Positions 16,997-26,281 are shown, numbered from the stretch's first letter. The stretch is 64,000 bases of DNA from Exiguobacterium aurantiacum DSM 6208 (GCF_000702585.1 NZ_JNIQ01000001.1:873001-937000); one strand, 5' to 3'. The notes: generated by a model not told the origin, from the sequence alone. Numbers and translations: made by a program.

Positions 16997-17626
16997 ATGG
17001 GAAAAGTACACGTTTATGACCACCCATTGATTCAGCACAAGATGACGATTATGCGCAAAGCAGAGACGGGGACGAAGCAGTTCCGCGAGCTCGTCGACGA
17101 AGTTTCGTCGCTCATGGCATATGAAATTACACGCGACCTTCCACTTACTGACGTGGAGATCGAGACACCGGTCTCGGTATCGACACAGAAGATGATCGCC
17201 GGCAAGAAATTGGGAATCGTCCCAATTTTACGGGCGGGCCTTGGCATGGTGGATGGCTTCCTCAAAATGATGCCGAACGTCAAAGTCGGTCACATCGGTT
17301 TATACCGTGACCCGGTGACGCTCGAGCCGCACGAATATTATCTCAAGTTGCCAACGGATATCACGGAGCGTGACTTTATCGTCGTCGACCCGATGCTTGC
17401 GACAGGTGGCTCGGCTGCCGACGCGATCGCGGCACTCAAAAAGCACGGCGCGAAGTCGATCAAGCTCGCTTGCCTCTGTGCAGCACCGGAAGGCGTCGAA
17501 CGTGTTCAAGACGAACACCCGGACGTTGAGATTTATCTCGCCGCACTCGACGAGAAATTGAACGACCACGGCTACATCGTCCCAGGGATGGGCGACGCCG
17601 GTGACCGTTTGTTCGGAACGAAATAA
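16997..17626 (+). CDS. upp: Uracil phosphoribosyltransferase
   Basis: The 209-residue protein matches Bacilli UPRTase from [15 protein letters not shown] to [10 protein letters not shown], with the PRPP loop in [12 protein letters not shown] and the uracil-binding [13 protein letters not shown]. It salvages uracil to UMP. ATG at 16994 is an equally close alternative; AGGAG at 16983-16987 serves both, and 16997 gives the family start and length. In Bacillus upp is followed directly by the atp operon; here four minus-strand transport and oxidase gene sets intervene. Confidence 0.96.
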   Translation: MGKVHVYDHPLIQHKMTIMRKAETGTKQFRELVDEVSSLMAYEITRDLPLTDVEIETPVSVSTQKMIAGKKLGIVPILRAGLGMVDGFLKMMPNVKVGHIGLYRDPVTLEPHEYYLKLPTDITERDFIVVDPMLATGGSAADAIAALKKHGAKSIKLACLCAAPEGVERVQDEHPDVEIYLAALDEKLNDHGYIVPGMGDAGDRLFGTK

Positions 17627-17628
17627 GC

Positions 17629-17663
17629 AAAAAACGCAATCGCCGCGGCGATTGCGTTTTTTT
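17629..17663. terminator. Bidirectional terminator between upp and opuFB
   Basis: CGCAATCGCC-GC-GGCGATTGCG is a perfect palindrome with A-run and T-run on the two sides. It serves both convergent genes and overlaps the opuFB stop codon. Confidence 0.92.
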
Positions 17664-19245
17664 AGTCGGTTAGAAGTCCTTCGCGGACCAAGAAGTCACG
17701 TGCGACTTTCTCGGGACGTTGTTTCTCGACGTCGGCGAGGTAGTTCAGTTCTTGCATCACTTCATCCGTGATTTTACCGTTCAACAAGTTCAACACGTCC
17801 GCGAGCTCGGGATGCTCGGTAAGTGTCTTTTCGTTGACGATTGGAACGGCGTAGTAAGGCGGGAAGAACTGTTGATCGTCTTCGAGGACGACGAGTTCGA
17901 ACCGCTTCAACAGGCCGTCGGTCGAGAAACCGTCGATGGCCTGACTCTCGCCGTTCATGAGCGCCGTGTAACGTAAGCCGCCGTCGACTGGTTTCACATC
18001 CGCGAAGTTGAACGGATACGCTTCTTTCAGGCCGAGATAGCCGTCTTCCCGGTTCGAGAACTCAATCGTCGGACCGAAGACGAGCTCATCACTCACCGAG
18101 GCGAGGTCGGAGACGGTGCTCAAGTTGTATTTGTCGGCGTCCTCTTGTTTGACGGCGATGGCGAACGTGTTGTTGAAGCCGATCGGGTCGAGCGTCCGGA
18201 TATCGAAGCGGTCTTGCATTTGCGTCCGGACTTGTTCATAGACGGCGTCCGGGTCGTTGTCGACTTCTTGCTTCAAGACGTCGACGAAGAGCGTGCCCGT
18301 ATATTCGACGTACGCGTCAATCTCTCCGGTCCGAAGGGCGCTGAACGCGACTTGCGTCCCGCCGAGGTTGAGTTGGCGTTTCACGTCGAGGTCTGTTTTC
18401 TCTTCAATCAAATCGGCGACCATGTTGCCGAGGATGGCCTGCTCCGTATAGTTCTTCGAGCCGATGACGATCGTGTCATCTTCACGTGTGAACGCATAAA
18501 TTGAGCCACCGAGAAGTAAAGCGAACGCTGTCGCGATGACGATAGCCGGTTTGACGACTTTCTTCGATCGACGCGTCTTCTTTTTCATGCGGCCGTCGGC
18601 GAGGACGATGCCGTTCGGGGCGACTTTATACTCGATGCGGCTGACGACGAAATCGATCAACAAGGCGAGAAGACCGGCCGGGATGGCACCAGCGAGAATC
18701 TGGTTGTTGTCGACCGTCTGGATGCCGGCGAAGACGAGATAACCGAGTCCGCCTGCCCCGACGAACGCCGAAATCGTCATGAGCCCGACGGCCGTGACGG
18801 CCGAGATGCGAATACCGGCCATGATGATCGGCAAGGCGAGCGGCAACTGGATCTTGCTTAAAATCTGACGATCGGTCAGGCCGATTCCTTTGGCCGACTC
18901 AAGTGTGTCGCCAGGAATACTCGACAGTCCCGTATACGTATTCTTCACGATTGGGAGGAGCGAGTAGAGGACGACCATGATGATGGCCGGTGTCGACCCG
19001 ATGCCGATGAACGGGATGAGGAAACCGAGCAGGGCGAGACTTGGCACCGCTTGAACGACGCTCGTCAGACCGAGGATCGGTTTGGCGAGGCGCGGGATAC
19101 GAAGAATGACGATGCCGAGCGGGACACCGATCAGTACCGCGAGTGAGACCGCGAAGACGGTCAATTGTAAGTGTTCGAGTAAGAGCGTCCCGATTTGGTC
19201 GGTGTTGCCCGCAAAGTAACTGAAAAATGATTGAATCGTGTTCAT
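17662..19245 (-). CDS. opuFB: Compatible-solute ABC transporter, permease fused to substrate-binding domain
   Basis: The 527-residue protein has an N-terminal permease domain (about 1-215; several transmembrane helices and an EAA-like loop GIGLTDRQILSKIQLPLALP). A linker helix follows (about 232-250), and then a binding-protein domain (about 257-527; IVIGSKNYTEQAILGNMVADLIEE, LNLGGTQVAFSALRTGEIDAYVEYTGT) of the glycine betaine/choline (OpuC/OsmF) type. This fused architecture is that of OpuFB. It should import quaternary ammonium osmoprotectants. It overlaps the ATPase gene by 4 bases. The exact substrate is not visible. Confidence 0.85.
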   Translation of the reverse strand: MNTIQSFFSYFAGNTDQIGTLLLEHLQLTVFAVSLAVLIGVPLGIVILRIPRLAKPILGLTSVVQAVPSLALLGFLIPFIGIGSTPAIIMVVLYSLLPIVKNTYTGLSSIPGDTLESAKGIGLTDRQILSKIQLPLALPIIMAGIRISAVTAVGLMTISAFVGAGGLGYLVFAGIQTVDNNQILAGAIPAGLLALLIDFVVSRIEYKVAPNGIVLADGRMKKKTRRSKKVVKPAIVIATAFALLLGGSIYAFTREDDTIVIGSKNYTEQAILGNMVADLIEEKTDLDVKRQLNLGGTQVAFSALRTGEIDAYVEYTGTLFVDVLKQEVDNDPDAVYEQVRTQMQDRFDIRTLDPIGFNNTFAIAVKQEDADKYNLSTVSDLASVSDELVFGPTIEFSNREDGYLGLKEAYPFNFADVKPVDGGLRYTALMNGESQAIDGFSTDGLLKRFELVVLEDDQQFFPPYYAVPIVNEKTLTEHPELADVLNLLNGKITDEVMQELNYLADVEKQRPEKVARDFLVREGLLTD

Positions 19246-20366
19246 ACTGTTTCCTCCTCTTGCATGAATTGCTCACTGAGGACGGAAAGCAGACTGCTAC
19301 GTGTGATGAGTCCCTCAAGCGTCGGACCGGTGACGACCGGGAGATACCCTTGGTCGCTCGTGTTCATGACGTCTAATATATCGAGGAGCGAGTCCTCGCT
19401 CGAGACGAAGGCGTAATCCACGTTCATGACTTCCTCGAGCCGTCTCGTCTTGTCTTGGATGCCGTGGACATCTTTTAGTTTGATCAAACCTTTCAAGACA
19501 TGGTCCCGGTCCGTGATCAAGAGGCTGTCGACTTTGCGTGAGCGCATGATCTCGATCGCCTGCAAGACGGTCCGTTTCCCACTGATCGATACCGGGTCGG
19601 TGATCATGATGTCTTTTGCCTTAATATATTCCGGGCTGTTCCAAATCCGATTTTTCCCGATGAACGATTCGACGTACGCGTCTTTCGGGTTACGAAGAAT
19701 TTGTTCGGGTGTATCGAATTGAACGATTTCCCCGTCGCGCATGATACAAATGCGATCGGCCAACTTGATCGCTTCATCCATATCATGGGTGACGAACACA
19801 ATCGTCTTTTTCACTTCTTCTTGTAGGTTGAACAGCTCTTCTTGCAGGTCGTTACGGGTAACGGGATCGAGGGCGCTGAACGGCTCATCCATCAGGATGA
19901 CTTCCGGGTCGTTCATGAGGGCGCGGGCGAAACCGATGCGTTGCTGCTGGCCACCGCTCAGTTCGCTCGGGTAACGGTCGATGAACTGATCTGGGTCGAG
20001 ACCGACCATGCGGAGCAGGTGCTCGGTGCGGGCGTCCATGTCTTGCTCGGCGTGTCCTTCGAGGCTTGCGATCAGTTGGATGTTCTCACGGATCGTCATG
20101 TGGGGGAAGAGGCCGGTCTGTTGTATGACGTACCCCATCTGGCGGCGAAGCTCGATCGGGTCCATCTTCCGCGTATCTTGACCGTTGACGATAATCGTTC
20201 CTTCTGTCGGCTCAATCAAACGGTTAATCATTTTCAGCGATGTCGTCTTGCCGCAACCGGACGGGCCGATAAAGACGACGAGCTCGCCTTTGTTGATCGT
20301 CAGGTTCATCTCTTTCAAAACGGTCGTCGTTTTGAACGTTTTTTTCACTTGTTTAAATTCAATCAT
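19242..20366 (-). CDS. opuFA: Compatible-solute ABC transporter ATP-binding protein with CBS pair
   Basis: The 374-residue protein carries Walker A GPSGCGKTT, signature LSGGQQQRIG and Walker B VILMDEPFSALD in the first 240 residues. Two CBS domains follow (about 255-365), as in OpuCA/OpuBA, where they sense ionic strength or nucleotides. The start MIEFKQVKKTF at 20366 is preferred to an in-frame TTG six codons earlier. It is the first gene of a two-gene operon with the fused permease. Confidence 0.9.
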   Translation of the reverse strand: MIEFKQVKKTFKTTTVLKEMNLTINKGELVVFIGPSGCGKTTSLKMINRLIEPTEGTIIVNGQDTRKMDPIELRRQMGYVIQQTGLFPHMTIRENIQLIASLEGHAEQDMDARTEHLLRMVGLDPDQFIDRYPSELSGGQQQRIGFARALMNDPEVILMDEPFSALDPVTRNDLQEELFNLQEEVKKTIVFVTHDMDEAIKLADRICIMRDGEIVQFDTPEQILRNPKDAYVESFIGKNRIWNSPEYIKAKDIMITDPVSISGKRTVLQAIEIMRSRKVDSLLITDRDHVLKGLIKLKDVHGIQDKTRRLEEVMNVDYAFVSSEDSLLDILDVMNTSDQGYLPVVTGPTLEGLITRSSLLSVLSEQFMQEEETV

Positions 20367-20399
20367 CAACTCAACTCTTTCCAAATATTATTTTCACAT

Positions 20400-20455
20400 A
20401 ACCTTAATGTTCCCTTGTTATGAAAATGTAAACATCTTTTTTTGTGATTAAGGTT
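20400..20455 (-). promoter_or_regulatory. SigB-like promoter flanked by inverted repeat, opu operon
   Basis: On the minus strand GTTTAC (20433-20428), a 13-base spacer and GGGAAC (20414-20409) resemble a SigB promoter. Perfect 9-bp inverted repeats, AACCTTAAT at 20400-20408 and ATTAAGGTT at 20447-20455, enclose it and could bind a dimeric repressor. Confidence 0.5.
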
Positions 20456-20516
20456 TGAAACTGTTGAATAACGGGATAAGGAGAGGTTACAGCATGAAAA
20501 AATCAAGGAACACAAA

Positions 20517-20557
20517 CAAGAGGAGTGACGCGTTGAGACGTCACTCCTCTTGTTATG
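20517..20557. terminator. Bidirectional terminator after the P-type ATPase gene
   Basis: CAAGAGGAGTGACG (20517-20530) pairs perfectly with CGTCACTCCTCTTG (20539-20552). A T-containing tract follows on the minus side. Confidence 0.85.
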
Positions 20558-20564
20558 TTGGAAC

Positions 20565-23234
20565 TTATGATTGTCTCCGTTTCATCACAGTCCGTGAGAT
20601 CAGTTTCTCGAGTTCGATGATGAAGAACACGACGAGCCCGAATACGAACGGGATGATCCAGTCGCTCGCTGCGATTGGGGTCGTGCCGAACGCGGTGTTC
20701 ATGAATGGCACGTACGTGATGAACAGCTGGAGCACGATGAGTGCCCCTGACACGTAAAACGCGATCGGGTTTTCGAAGAACGAGCGGTTGAGGGCAGGCT
20801 CTGTCTCGACCCGGACGTTGAACAAGTGGAACATCTGGGCGATGACGATCGTGTTCAATGTCATCGTGTGGATATATTCGACGCTATAGTCGCCGGCGTT
20901 CATATACAGGTTGTACATGAGCGTCCCACCACCGATGATGAGCGAGACGAGCAAGATTCGGAAGATATAGTACCGGCTCAAGAGCGGCGTCTTCTTCGGG
21001 CGAGGTGCCCGTTTCATCGTCGACGGCTCGAGCGGCTCGAACGCGATCGCGAACGAGAGCGTGATGGCGACGACCATGTTCACCCACAGAATTTGAAGCG
21101 CCGTGAGCGGGAGCTGGGTGCCGAGGAAGATACTCATGAGGAGTACGAACCCTTGGGCTCCGTTCGTCGGCAAGATGAAGAGGATCGTCTTCTTCAAGTT
21201 GTCATAGACGCGGCGGCCTTCTTTGACGGCTTTGAAGATCGTATTGAAGTTATCGTCGACAAGCACCATCTCGGCCGCTTCTTTCGATACTTCCGTCCCT
21301 TTGATCCCCATGGCGACACCGATGTCGGCGCGGCGGAGGGCCGGGGCGTCGTTGACACCGTCACCGGTCATGGCGACGATATGATCTTGCGTTTGAAGCG
21401 CTTTGACGAGACGCGTCTTGTTCTCAGGGCTCGTCCGGGCGAAAATATTGTACTGCCCGACGACGTCCGCGAGTTCTTCGTCGGTCAAGTCGTCAATCTC
21501 GGTCCCTTGAATGGCGCCGGCCTCTGTCGAGATGCCAAGCTCGTTACCGATGGCGATGGCCGTCTCTTTATGGTCGCCGGTGATCATCTTCACTTGGATG
21601 CCGGCCGATTGGCACTCATTGACCGCCTCGATCGCCTCAGGACGTGGCGGGTCCATGATGCCGATGAGCCCGAGGAATTCAATTCCTTCATATAAGTCGT
21701 CATGGTCGATCTTTTCTTTCGACGTGTTGAACGTTCGTTTTGCGACTCCGATGACGCGTTGTCCTTTTTTGGCGAGGTCGGTCATCTTCTTTTCCCACAT
21801 GTCTGTCGGGAAGTTCGAATCACTCGCTTCGGCCATCGAGAACAAGCGGTCCGGTGCACCTTTCAAATACATGACATGCTCGTCGTCACGCGGCGAGAGT
21901 GTCGCCATATACTTGTGCGCCGAGTCGAACGGGATCTTCGAGATGACGCGGAGTGGTCGAATCGACTCTTCCGCCTTCTCGCCGAGTGTGAGCAGGCAGC
22001 CTTCGGTCGGGTCGCCCGTGATCTTCCATTGCTTCGATTCTTCATCGAAGAACAAGTCTGAATCGTTACACGTCACACCGGCAAGAAGAATCTCGTTGAG
22101 AACCTCGTCTTGCTTGTTCGAGTAGACGTCGTTTTCAGACTCGATGCGACCTTCCGGGGCATATCCTGAACCCGTCACTTGTAGCGTACGGTCAGCGAGT
22201 TGGATGTTCTGTGCCGTCATCTCGTTTTTCGTCAACGTCCCGGTCTTATCGGAACAGATGACCGATACGGCGCCGAGCGTCTCGACGGACGGGAGACTCT
22301 TGACGATTGCCTTGTTGTCGGCCATCTGGCGGACACCGAGGGCGAGGATGATCGAGATGATCGCCGGTAATCCTTCCGGGATGACGGCGACGGCGAGACC
22401 GATGACCGCGAGCAACAGCTCGGCCGTCTCGTAGTCACGCAAGAAGTAGCCGAAGATGAAGGTGAACACGGCGACACCAGCGATGACGCTGGCGACGGTT
22501 TTTCCGAAGCGTTGCGTCTGTTGGATGAGCGGTGTTTGCACTTTCTCGACTTCGGCGATCGACGCATTGATTTTCCCGAGTTCGGTCTTCGAACCGGTCG
22601 CGATGACGATACCGCTACCGGTACCGGCAGCGACGGACGTCCCTGAGAACGCCAAGTTCGTCCGGTCGCCGAGGCCGATTTTCTCTTCGAGCGGGTCGAG
22701 CGTCTTGTCGACGGTGATCGCTTCACCCGTCAGTGCCGACTCTTCGACTTTCATGTTCTCCGCCGTGATGAGGCGGAGGTCGACTGGGATTTTATCCCCC
22801 GGCTTCAAGTAGACGATGTCTCCAGGAACGAGGTACTCGGCCTCGATCTCTTTCCGTTTCCCGTCACGACGGACGAGGGCGGACGGGGACAACATGTTCT
22901 TGATGCCCTCGAGTGCTTGTTCTGCCTTGTTCTCCTGCAAGTAGCCGATGATCCCGATGATGAGGACGACGAGCGCGATGACAATCGTGTCGTACCAATA
23001 ACCGAGGACGGCCGTGATGACAGCGGCGGCAAGGAGGACGTAGATAAGCACGTCGTTGAACTGCCGTAAAAACTTGAGCCACTTCGGGTCTTTCTTTGGT
23101 TCCGGGAGCACGTTTTTCCCGTGCTTCTCAATTCGTTCCTGTGCGGTCTCTTCACGGAGTCCTTGATCGATATCGGTGTCGAGGTGATCCTCGGTCTCGT
23201 GAATCGATAGCGTATGCCAGTGCCTTTCTTCCAT
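20565..23234 (-). CDS. P-type cation-transporting ATPase, P2-like
   Basis: The 889-residue protein has an N-terminal cation-ATPase domain, phosphorylation Asp329 in CSDKTGTLTKNEM, the actuator TGE (ESALTGEAI, about 166-173), PEGLP at 286-290, the nucleotide domain KGAPD and the hinge TGDGVNDAPALRRADIGVAMG. It has about ten transmembrane helices. The overall type is the PacL/SERCA group. Aligned by eye, SERCA ligands Glu309, Asn768 and Asn796 are kept, but Glu771 is Gln, Thr799 is Val and Asp800 is Ala, so calcium may not be the ion. It stands alone between its own leader and a terminator. Confidence 0.88.
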   Translation of the reverse strand: MEERHWHTLSIHETEDHLDTDIDQGLREETAQERIEKHGKNVLPEPKKDPKWLKFLRQFNDVLIYVLLAAAVITAVLGYWYDTIVIALVVLIIGIIGYLQENKAEQALEGIKNMLSPSALVRRDGKRKEIEAEYLVPGDIVYLKPGDKIPVDLRLITAENMKVEESALTGEAITVDKTLDPLEEKIGLGDRTNLAFSGTSVAAGTGSGIVIATGSKTELGKINASIAEVEKVQTPLIQQTQRFGKTVASVIAGVAVFTFIFGYFLRDYETAELLLAVIGLAVAVIPEGLPAIISIILALGVRQMADNKAIVKSLPSVETLGAVSVICSDKTGTLTKNEMTAQNIQLADRTLQVTGSGYAPEGRIESENDVYSNKQDEVLNEILLAGVTCNDSDLFFDEESKQWKITGDPTEGCLLTLGEKAEESIRPLRVISKIPFDSAHKYMATLSPRDDEHVMYLKGAPDRLFSMAEASDSNFPTDMWEKKMTDLAKKGQRVIGVAKRTFNTSKEKIDHDDLYEGIEFLGLIGIMDPPRPEAIEAVNECQSAGIQVKMITGDHKETAIAIGNELGISTEAGAIQGTEIDDLTDEELADVVGQYNIFARTSPENKTRLVKALQTQDHIVAMTGDGVNDAPALRRADIGVAMGIKGTEVSKEAAEMVLVDDNFNTIFKAVKEGRRVYDNLKKTILFILPTNGAQGFVLLMSIFLGTQLPLTALQILWVNMVVAITLSFAIAFEPLEPSTMKRAPRPKKTPLLSRYYIFRILLVSLIIGGGTLMYNLYMNAGDYSVEYIHTMTLNTIVIAQMFHLFNVRVETEPALNRSFFENPIAFYVSGALIVLQLFITYVPFMNTAFGTTPIAASDWIIPFVFGLVVFFIIELEKLISRTVMKRRQS

Positions 23235-23301
23235 ATCAAAACCCCTTTCTCTTTTTCTTCATTTAGACAGACGGGTAGAACAGTCTATACTCCATTCTTA
23301 C

Positions 23302-23340
23302 CCATGTGAAAAAGTGTGTAAACTTTAATTCCATGTGAAA
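23302..23340. repeat. 10-bp direct repeat in the P-type ATPase upstream region
   Basis: CCATGTGAAA occurs at 23302-23311 and 23331-23340, 29 bases apart (near three helical turns), in the leader of the minus-strand ATPase gene. It may be a regulator-binding pair. Confidence 0.35.
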
Positions 23341-23390
23341 TAATCGGAATTGTGAAGTATGTGTGAATCCGTGAAGGGGAATGTGTGGAC

Positions 23391-23419
23391 ACACAAAAAG
23401 AGAGGGGTTTCCCTCTCTT
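23391..23419 (-). terminator. Terminator after glcF
   Basis: On the minus strand AAGAGAGGG and CCCTCTCTT pair around AAAC and are followed by TTTGTG. Confidence 0.8.
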
Positions 23420-23423
23420 CGAC

Positions 23424-24749
23424 TTATCGCGGATCCATCGCCTCGGCGAGCAAGTCCGCCAGGTGGACGGCCCGCATCGACGGTGTGCCGTGTTCTTGAA
23501 TCCCGAGTTGCATTTGCAGGTGACAGCCGGGGTTAGACGTCACGATCGTCTGAGCGGACGTGTCGCGGACGTGGCCCATTTTCATCTCTAAGATGTCGTT
23601 GGCGATACGGGGTTGGAGCAGATTGTACACCCCGGCCGAGCCGCAGCAATGGTCGGCATGTTGTTGCTCGACGAACGTCGTCCCTCGGATCGCCTGCAGC
23701 AACACCCGCGGGGCGAGCGCTCCTTTTTGTACGTTCCGGAGGTGGCAGGAGTCTTGATACGTGATGAGTTGGTCCGGGAGGGTGAGCGTCACACGGTCGA
23801 GGAAGCCGACCTCGATTAATACTTGCGCGAAGTCTTTGATCTTTGCCGTGAACCGCTCGGCCCGATCCTTCCATGCCGGGTCGTCGTGGAGCAAATGGTC
23901 ATAGCCGAGGAGGAACGCCCCGCACCCGCCGGCGTTCGTGATGACGAAATCGACGTCGAGTGACTCGAACGCCTCGATGTTTCGTTTCGCGAGCACGACG
24001 GCCCCGGGCTGTTCGCCGGCATGTCCATGGAGGGCGCCGCAACACTGTTGGCTTTCCGGGATGACGATGTCACACCCCGCGGCTTGGAGCAGTTTGATCG
24101 TGTTCGCGTTCGTCTCGTAAAACATCGTGTCCATCAGACATCCGCTGAAGAAAGCGACGCGAGCCGTCGTCGTCCCGGTCGCTCGGACCCGGTCAGGTCG
24201 CCGCACCCGTTCCGTTCGCGCGGGAACGGCCGGCAAGATCGCCTCCATCTTCTGCAGCTGGTCCGGGAACCAGTCGAGGATACGGAGCTTGCGGGTGAGC
24301 GTCTGGGCCCCGGATTGTTGGTAAAAACGGAGAAAACTCGTCGCCGTTTGCATCTTCGACTTGTTCAAGAACAGTCCGTCGAAGACGACTTTTCGGATGA
24401 CACGCTCGCGCACGTCCATCTGGCCCGTCGCTCGTTTATGGACGGTGATGGCGGCGCGCGCATCTTCTAACAAGACGCTATAACGGACGCCGGCCGGACA
24501 TGCCGGTTCACAGGCGAGGCACCCGAGACATTCGTTGAGCGTTTTCTCGACGCCGTCGTCCGGCTCGATCAAGCCGTCGACGACGCCTTTCATGATGGCG
24601 ATCCGTCCGCGCGGGGACGCCGACTCGTCTTTCGAGCGGATGTACGTCGGGCACGTCGGGAGACAAAAGCCGCACCGCATGCAGCCGAGCATCTCCTCAT
24701 AGTCAAGCGTCCCGGCCATGCGAGAGGCGAGTTCAGGTGTGTGTTTCAT
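23424..24749 (-). CDS. glcF: Glycolate oxidase iron-sulfur subunit
   Basis: The 441-residue protein has two 4Fe-4S binding sets near the N-terminus (CMRCGFCLPTCP and CLGCLACEPACP) and two cysteine-rich CCG domains (CQQCCGALHGHAG and CCGSAGVYN). It passes electrons from the flavin subunit to the membrane quinone pool. It overlaps glcD by 4 bases. D-lactate dehydrogenases share this fold, so lactate is an alternative substrate. No glcE is present, as in Bacillus YsfC/YsfD. Confidence 0.9.
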   Translation of the reverse strand: MKHTPELASRMAGTLDYEEMLGCMRCGFCLPTCPTYIRSKDESASPRGRIAIMKGVVDGLIEPDDGVEKTLNECLGCLACEPACPAGVRYSVLLEDARAAITVHKRATGQMDVRERVIRKVVFDGLFLNKSKMQTATSFLRFYQQSGAQTLTRKLRILDWFPDQLQKMEAILPAVPARTERVRRPDRVRATGTTTARVAFFSGCLMDTMFYETNANTIKLLQAAGCDIVIPESQQCCGALHGHAGEQPGAVVLAKRNIEAFESLDVDFVITNAGGCGAFLLGYDHLLHDDPAWKDRAERFTAKIKDFAQVLIEVGFLDRVTLTLPDQLITYQDSCHLRNVQKGALAPRVLLQAIRGTTFVEQQHADHCCGSAGVYNLLQPRIANDILEMKMGHVRDTSAQTIVTSNPGCHLQMQLGIQEHGTPSMRAVHLADLLAEAMDPR

Positions 24750-26155
24750 GAGCGGCCCCCTTGCGTAATGCGTTTTTTCGCCGCTTTGGCGAACATCTTT
24801 TGCGGGTTCATGATCCCGAGCGGGTCAAAGGCGAGCTTGATGCCTTTCATGACCTCGATGCCGACCGGGCCGAGCTTCCATTCGAGGTAAGGAGCTTTCA
24901 TCGCCCCGACGCCGTGCTCGCCGGTGATTGTCCCGCCGAGCTCGAGTGCCGCGGCAAAGATGTCGGCAAAGGCGGCCTCGACGCGTTCCATCTCTTCGTG
25001 GTCCCTTGCGTCGGTCGCGACGGTCGGGTGCAGGTTGCCGTCCCCGGCATGGCCGAACGTGGCGATCTCGATTTCATACTTTCGGCCGATCGCCTCGATG
25101 CGCCGGACCATCTCGGCGATCTCGCTCCGAGGGACGGTCGCATCTTCCAAAATCGTCGTCGGACGTAGCCGGGCGAGCGCGGACAAGGCGGTCCGACGGG
25201 CGTAGCGCAGCGTCTCGGCGTGCACTTCGTCCCGGGCGACTTCGACGAGCGAGGCGCCTTCGGCGAGACAGATGGTTTGCATCGCCTCGATATCGCGCCG
25301 GACGACTTCGGCCGGTCCGTCTTGTTCGAGCAGCAGGAGCGCGCCGACGTCAGTCGGCAAGCCGATGTTCGCATACGCCTCGACGACTTCAATCGTCTTT
25401 TTGTCCATGAACTCGAGCGTGGCCGGTATGATGCGATTCTCGATGATTCGACTGACCGTCCGTGCCGCGCCGTCTAAATCGTGGAAATGCGCAACCATCG
25501 TCTGTTTCGTCTCGGGGAGCGGGATGAGTTTGAGCGTCGCCTCGGTGATGACGGCGAGTGTGCCTTCCGAACCGACGAGCAGTCGTGTCAAATCGTATCC
25601 GGCGACGTCTTTGGCGAGCTTGCCGCCCGTGCGGAGCACCTCGCCGCTCGGGAGCACCGCCTCGAGGGCGAGAACGTAATCGGCCGTCACCCCGTATTTC
25701 AATCCGCGCAAGCCGCCGGAGTTCTCGCTAATGTTGCCGCCGATCGTCGAGATTTTCATCGAGCTCGGGTCCGGCGGGTAAAACAGCCCCTTCGCCTCGA
25801 CGGCCTCGGCCAACCGGGCGGTGATGCAGCCGGGCTCGACGGTGACGGTCAAGTTTTTCTCGTCGATCTCGACGATCCGGTCCATATGACGAAAGTCCAT
25901 GACGAGGCCGCCGGCGAGAGGCGTCGTGCCGCCGGCTAAATTCGTTGCCGACCCGCGGGCGATGACCGGGACACGATACGTGTTGCATAGCCGTAAGGCG
26001 GTCTGTACGTCTGCGGTCGAGCGGGGAGCGACGACGGCGTCCGGCATCGCTTGGTAATTGGGGGTCGCGTCGAACGAATAGGCGAGCCGTGTCGTCGCGT
26101 CGGAGAAGACGATATCGCCCCCGAGTTCATTCCGTAATTGATCGAGCCAGTCCAT
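24746..26155 (-). CDS. glcD: Glycolate oxidase FAD-binding subunit
   Basis: The 469-residue protein has the FAD-binding PCMH domain (RGSATNLAGGTTPLAGG, STIGGNISENSGG and GYDLTRLLVGSEGTLAVIT) and a C-terminal FAD-oxidase domain with FGHAGDGNLHP and GEHGVGAMKAPYLEW. It oxidises glycolate, or possibly D-lactate, to the 2-oxo acid. AGGAGGA with a 6-base spacing supports ATG 26155 rather than the in-frame GTG six codons earlier. A promoter with an overlapping cre site lies upstream, so carbon catabolite repression is likely. Confidence 0.9.
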   Translation of the reverse strand: MDWLDQLRNELGGDIVFSDATTRLAYSFDATPNYQAMPDAVVAPRSTADVQTALRLCNTYRVPVIARGSATNLAGGTTPLAGGLVMDFRHMDRIVEIDEKNLTVTVEPGCITARLAEAVEAKGLFYPPDPSSMKISTIGGNISENSGGLRGLKYGVTADYVLALEAVLPSGEVLRTGGKLAKDVAGYDLTRLLVGSEGTLAVITEATLKLIPLPETKQTMVAHFHDLDGAARTVSRIIENRIIPATLEFMDKKTIEVVEAYANIGLPTDVGALLLLEQDGPAEVVRRDIEAMQTICLAEGASLVEVARDEVHAETLRYARRTALSALARLRPTTILEDATVPRSEIAEMVRRIEAIGRKYEIEIATFGHAGDGNLHPTVATDARDHEEMERVEAAFADIFAAALELGGTITGEHGVGAMKAPYLEWKLGPVGIEVMKGIKLAFDPLGIMNPQKMFAKAAKKRITQGGRS

Positions 26156-26233
26156 AATACATCCTCCTGACACGCATCCGTTGCATAGCGATGCGGGCGT
26201 CGGTTCCGAAAGTCACAAAATCGACACAAATTT

Positions 26234-26281
26234 AGGTAGCGCTTACATCGTAATCGTAGCGATTCGAATTGGGATTGTCCA
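26234..26281 (-). promoter_or_regulatory. glcDF promoter with overlapping cre site
   Basis: On the minus strand TGGACA (26281-26276), 17 bases and TACGAT (26258-26253) form a promoter. TGTAAGCGCTACCT at 26247-26234 matches the cre consensus TGWAANCGNTNWCA except at two positions and covers the expected start of transcription, so CcpA should repress. Confidence 0.65.
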
